From assembly GCA_034438015.1 (NCBI GenBank), contig DAOTTD010000284.1, forward strand, positions 1-6,349: a stretch of 6,349 nucleotides of DNA. Direction: 5' to 3'. The DNA is from JACDAE01 sp034438015. GTDB taxonomy: Bacteria > Chloroflexota > Ktedonobacteria > Ktedonobacterales > Ktedonobacteraceae. Made by a program: the position numbers and the translations under genes. Shown here one piece after another: positions 4,624-6,349 of the stretch. The first letter of the stretch is position 1. Each line of letters opens with the position of its first letter. The notes beneath the pieces were generated by a model. That model was not told the DNA's origin and did not search any database. It was given only the letters and a program-made list of their open reading frames with translations.

Positions 4624-6042
4624 TTATAGTCTCGACTGTACGCGCACGAGCCTGCGTTCGCGGCCCACGGGCACAAGTCCTGCCAGTTCACGAATAGCCT
4701 CGATCGTCTCCTGGGCGTTGCGCACAAATGCGATCTGTGCAGGGACGCCGGCTTTGAACTCCGCGACCGAAACATCGTCGAGGAAGCGTTGACCTCCGTT
4801 GTCCAGCATCACGCGTGGCAGCAGTACGAGGTCGCCGAGGTTGCCGTTCTCATGCAATGCCGCCAGTACATCCTGTCCGCAGAGGAGGCCCGCGACGGTG
4901 ACTTCGGCGCCGAAGAATTTGTTAACAATGGGCAGTACCTGAACCTCGATACGCTCGACCTTGCGGATATCCTCGGCCAGTCCTTCAATGACGGGGTTGG
5001 CCATGGTGCTGGTGACGAGCGTGATGCGGCGCGGCTCACGCATGGCTGCTGGCAGACGGCGTTTTGTACGCGCCCACTGGTCGATGAGGAAGCGGGTCAT
5101 GCCGACGCCGTTCTCGATCTGTGCGTATGAGCCATAGTGGCTGGCCGGCGGGAAATCGCGCTGTGTGAGGTAGTACCATTCGTCCGAGAGATAGACGAAG
5201 GGATCTCCGTCGGCATTGCTCATCTCGAACGCGCGCTGGTGTACCTCGACCTGCTCGATGACCGCAATGGCCTCTTCCCGCGTGTAGTGGCGCAGGGGTG
5301 GGAGGTCGCCGGTCTTGATCATATTGTTGTACTTTGTCAGGCCCACCGGCACGACCGAGATCGACTCGACGATGGGACGCAGTTCAGTAAGCTCACGGAT
5401 GCTGCGCTCAAGATATGCGCCGTCGTTAATGCCTGGCAGCAGGACCAGTTGCGTGTGGCAGCCGATGCCCATGCTGCCCAGGCGCTTGATATGAGCGATG
5501 ATATCGCCGGCCCTGGGACCATCCACCATCTTGCGGCGCAGGTCGGGATCGGTGGTGTGCACGGAGACGTAGAGCGGCGTGAGCTTCTGCTCGTCGAGGC
5601 GCTGCCAGTCGTGCTCCTTCAGATTAGTCAGGGTAATGAAATTGCCAAAGAGGAACGAATAGCGGTAGTCGTCGTCCTTGATATACAGTGAGGAACGCAT
5701 CCCATGCTCAAGCCCTGGTATAGAAGCATAGCGCTCCGGCAGTCCCTTGATAAAGCAGAAGACGCATTTATTGGCGCACTGGCGAATAAAGGGCGCGGGT
5801 TCCTCACCGAAGAGCACGCCCAGGTTCTCATCGCTCGTCTTGGTCACGCGCACTTCGTGCTGCTCCTGTTGACGGTCAAACCCGATCACCAGCTCTTCGT
5901 CGGCGACATAAAATCGATAATCCACCAGGTCGCGAATGGCATGGCCATTAATTGTTCGAACAAGGTCCCCCGGCTGCAAACCGGCCCTATCAGCCGGACT
6001 TTCTTCTACGACCTCACGCACCCACCCATACATTTTTGGCAT
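4624..6042 (-). CDS. PDZ / radical-SAM / DUF512 protein of unknown function
   Basis: 472-aa soluble protein. Residues 4-70 are a PDZ-like domain (GWVREVVEESPADRAGLQPGDLVRTINGHAI). Residues 85-290 are a radical-SAM-like region with the cluster motif C89-x3-C93-x2-C96 in CANKCVFCF, which would bind a 4Fe-4S cluster and S-adenosylmethionine. Residues about 290-465 are DUF512, with TVAGLLCGQD (382-391), LLPRVMLDNGGQRFLDD (407-423) and GVPAQI. This domain order and length match the family described as putative radical SAM enzyme TIGR03279, whose substrate is not known to me. The start is the ATG at 6042 with GAGGA at 6051-6055, eight bases away, and the PDZ domain begins immediately. It appears to be a single-gene transcript from the strong promoter at 6151-6179. 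A possible transcript end is the U-tract hairpin at 4309-4338, which would give it an unusually long, folded 3' UTR. Confidence 0.93.
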   Translation of the reverse strand: MPKMYGWVREVVEESPADRAGLQPGDLVRTINGHAIRDLVDYRFYVADEELVIGFDRQQEQHEVRVTKTSDENLGVLFGEEPAPFIRQCANKCVFCFIKGLPERYASIPGLEHGMRSSLYIKDDDYRYSFLFGNFITLTNLKEHDWQRLDEQKLTPLYVSVHTTDPDLRRKMVDGPRAGDIIAHIKRLGSMGIGCHTQLVLLPGINDGAYLERSIRELTELRPIVESISVVPVGLTKYNNMIKTGDLPPLRHYTREEAIAVIEQVEVHQRAFEMSNADGDPFVYLSDEWYYLTQRDFPPASHYGSYAQIENGVGMTRFLIDQWARTKRRLPAAMREPRRITLVTSTMANPVIEGLAEDIRKVERIEVQVLPIVNKFFGAEVTVAGLLCGQDVLAALHENGNLGDLVLLPRVMLDNGGQRFLDDVSVAEFKAGVPAQIAFVRNAQETIEAIRELAGLVPVGRERRLVRVQSRL

Positions 6043-6150
6043 GAATTCATTCCTCGTTGATGCAGCGTTCCGTCTTGCTCTATCCCTCTCTCTACTCTAT
6101 TCTGGACAGCAACAGACGAACCTGCCTGAAAGCAGATAGATATCTGAGTG
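6043..6150 (-). promoter_or_regulatory. leader of the DUF512 transcript
   Basis: About 100 nt of 5' UTR if transcription starts near 6144. It contains a purine-rich stretch on the transcribed strand (complement of about 6073-6103), a four-bp CTGC/GCAG hairpin (6122-6135) and, at the predicted start point, the inverted repeat CAGATA-ga-TATCTG (6133-6146). No known riboswitch was recognised. Confidence 0.35.
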
Positions 6151-6179
6151 ATTATAAACGTTATAACGCTCCGCGTCAA
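6151..6179 (-). promoter_or_regulatory. strong sigma-70-type promoter of the DUF512 gene with internal palindrome
   Basis: Read on the minus strand: TTGACG (complement of 6174-6179), a 17-nt spacer, then a perfect TATAAT (complement of 6151-6156), which is 11 of 12 consensus bases at ideal spacing. Inside the spacer lies the perfect 10-bp palindrome CGTTATAACG (6159-6168), a natural place for a repressor to block polymerase. Confidence 0.8.
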
Positions 6180-6349
6180 ATTTATTATTTCTTCCCATTC
6201 AGTAGCCTGACAATCGGCGGGACTTCTATCCCTTTCGGCAACCCGATCGTAAATGATGCTTTTTAGTGAAATATGACTCTCTCAGAGCCAGTTCTGATAT
6301 TTTTCTCTTCCTCTTGACTTACCTCACTTTCACAGGATACTTAATAAGT
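6180..6349. other. intergenic end of the window, no gene recognised
   Basis: No convincing reading frame occurs on either strand. A bulged hairpin is present, ATCGG (6213-6217) with CCGAT (6243-6247) enclosing GGGA (6219-6222) with TCCC (6229-6232). Near the edge, TTGACT (6314-6319) with GATACT (6336-6341) at 16-nt spacing is a possible plus-strand promoter for a gene beyond the window. It runs into the inverted repeat ACTTA-A-TAAGT (6339-6349). Confidence 0.35.

Noticed and set aside
5137..5691. 184-aa plus-strand reading frame inside the DUF512 gene
   Set aside because: It is the antisense shadow of a gene with clear CxxxCxxC and DUF512 motifs and shows no recognisable domain of its own.
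6213..6247. Riboswitch-like bulged hairpin upstream of the DUF512 promoter
   Set aside because: It lies upstream of the minus-strand promoter, so it is not in that leader, and its bases fit no riboswitch consensus I can recall, including the c-di-GMP, guanidine and THF classes.
6057..6266. 69-aa plus-strand reading frame across the DUF512 promoter
   Set aside because: No ribosome binding site and no recognisable motif, and it runs through the strong minus-strand promoter.

Overview
The window carries five protein genes typical of a free-living bacterium of moderate G+C, with no phage, plasmid or CRISPR signature. The gene set is a WYL regulator, a SRAP protein, BioY, an HpaB-type monooxygenase and a PDZ/radical-SAM/DUF512 protein. 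Together with G-rich paired inverted repeats between genes, it would fit Chloroflexota, possibly a Ktedonobacteria-like soil bacterium. That placement is inference from family distribution and general impression; there is no marker gene here that fixes the phylum.

Layout. Positions 42-2439 hold three plus-strand genes: a YafY-type HTH/WYL regulator with a shortened C-terminus, a SRAP (YedK/HMCES) protein that shields abasic sites, and the biotin-transport S component BioY. The first two are 68 nt apart and may form a small DNA-damage unit. A 99-nt REPIN-like double hairpin separates SRAP from bioY. Positions 2440-2654 are a convergent gap with a terminator for each strand and a third, long hairpin. 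On the minus strand, 2655-4088 encodes a 4-hydroxyphenylacetate 3-monooxygenase-like flavin hydroxylase (HpaB family, no reductase partner in view), and 4624-6042 encodes the DUF512 protein, whose start is preceded by a textbook sigma-70-type promoter (TTGACG, 17 nt, TATAAT). The last 300 bp hold that promoter and no recognisable gene.

The most unusual segment is the 535-bp gap between the two minus-strand genes. It contains a perfect 28-bp inverted repeat with a one-base centre, several smaller hairpins, three related 12-mers able to form two mutually exclusive helices, and a minus-strand hairpin with a six-U tract. Read on the minus strand this looks like a structured RNA: an elaborate 3' UTR of the DUF512 gene, a stand-alone small RNA, or a leader that controls hpaB by termination. 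A multicopy palindromic element inserted between genes is an equally good explanation, and only copy-number and expression data would separate these.

The genes do not form one pathway. The plausible functional links are regulator with SRAP, and the structured gap with one of its two flanking genes.
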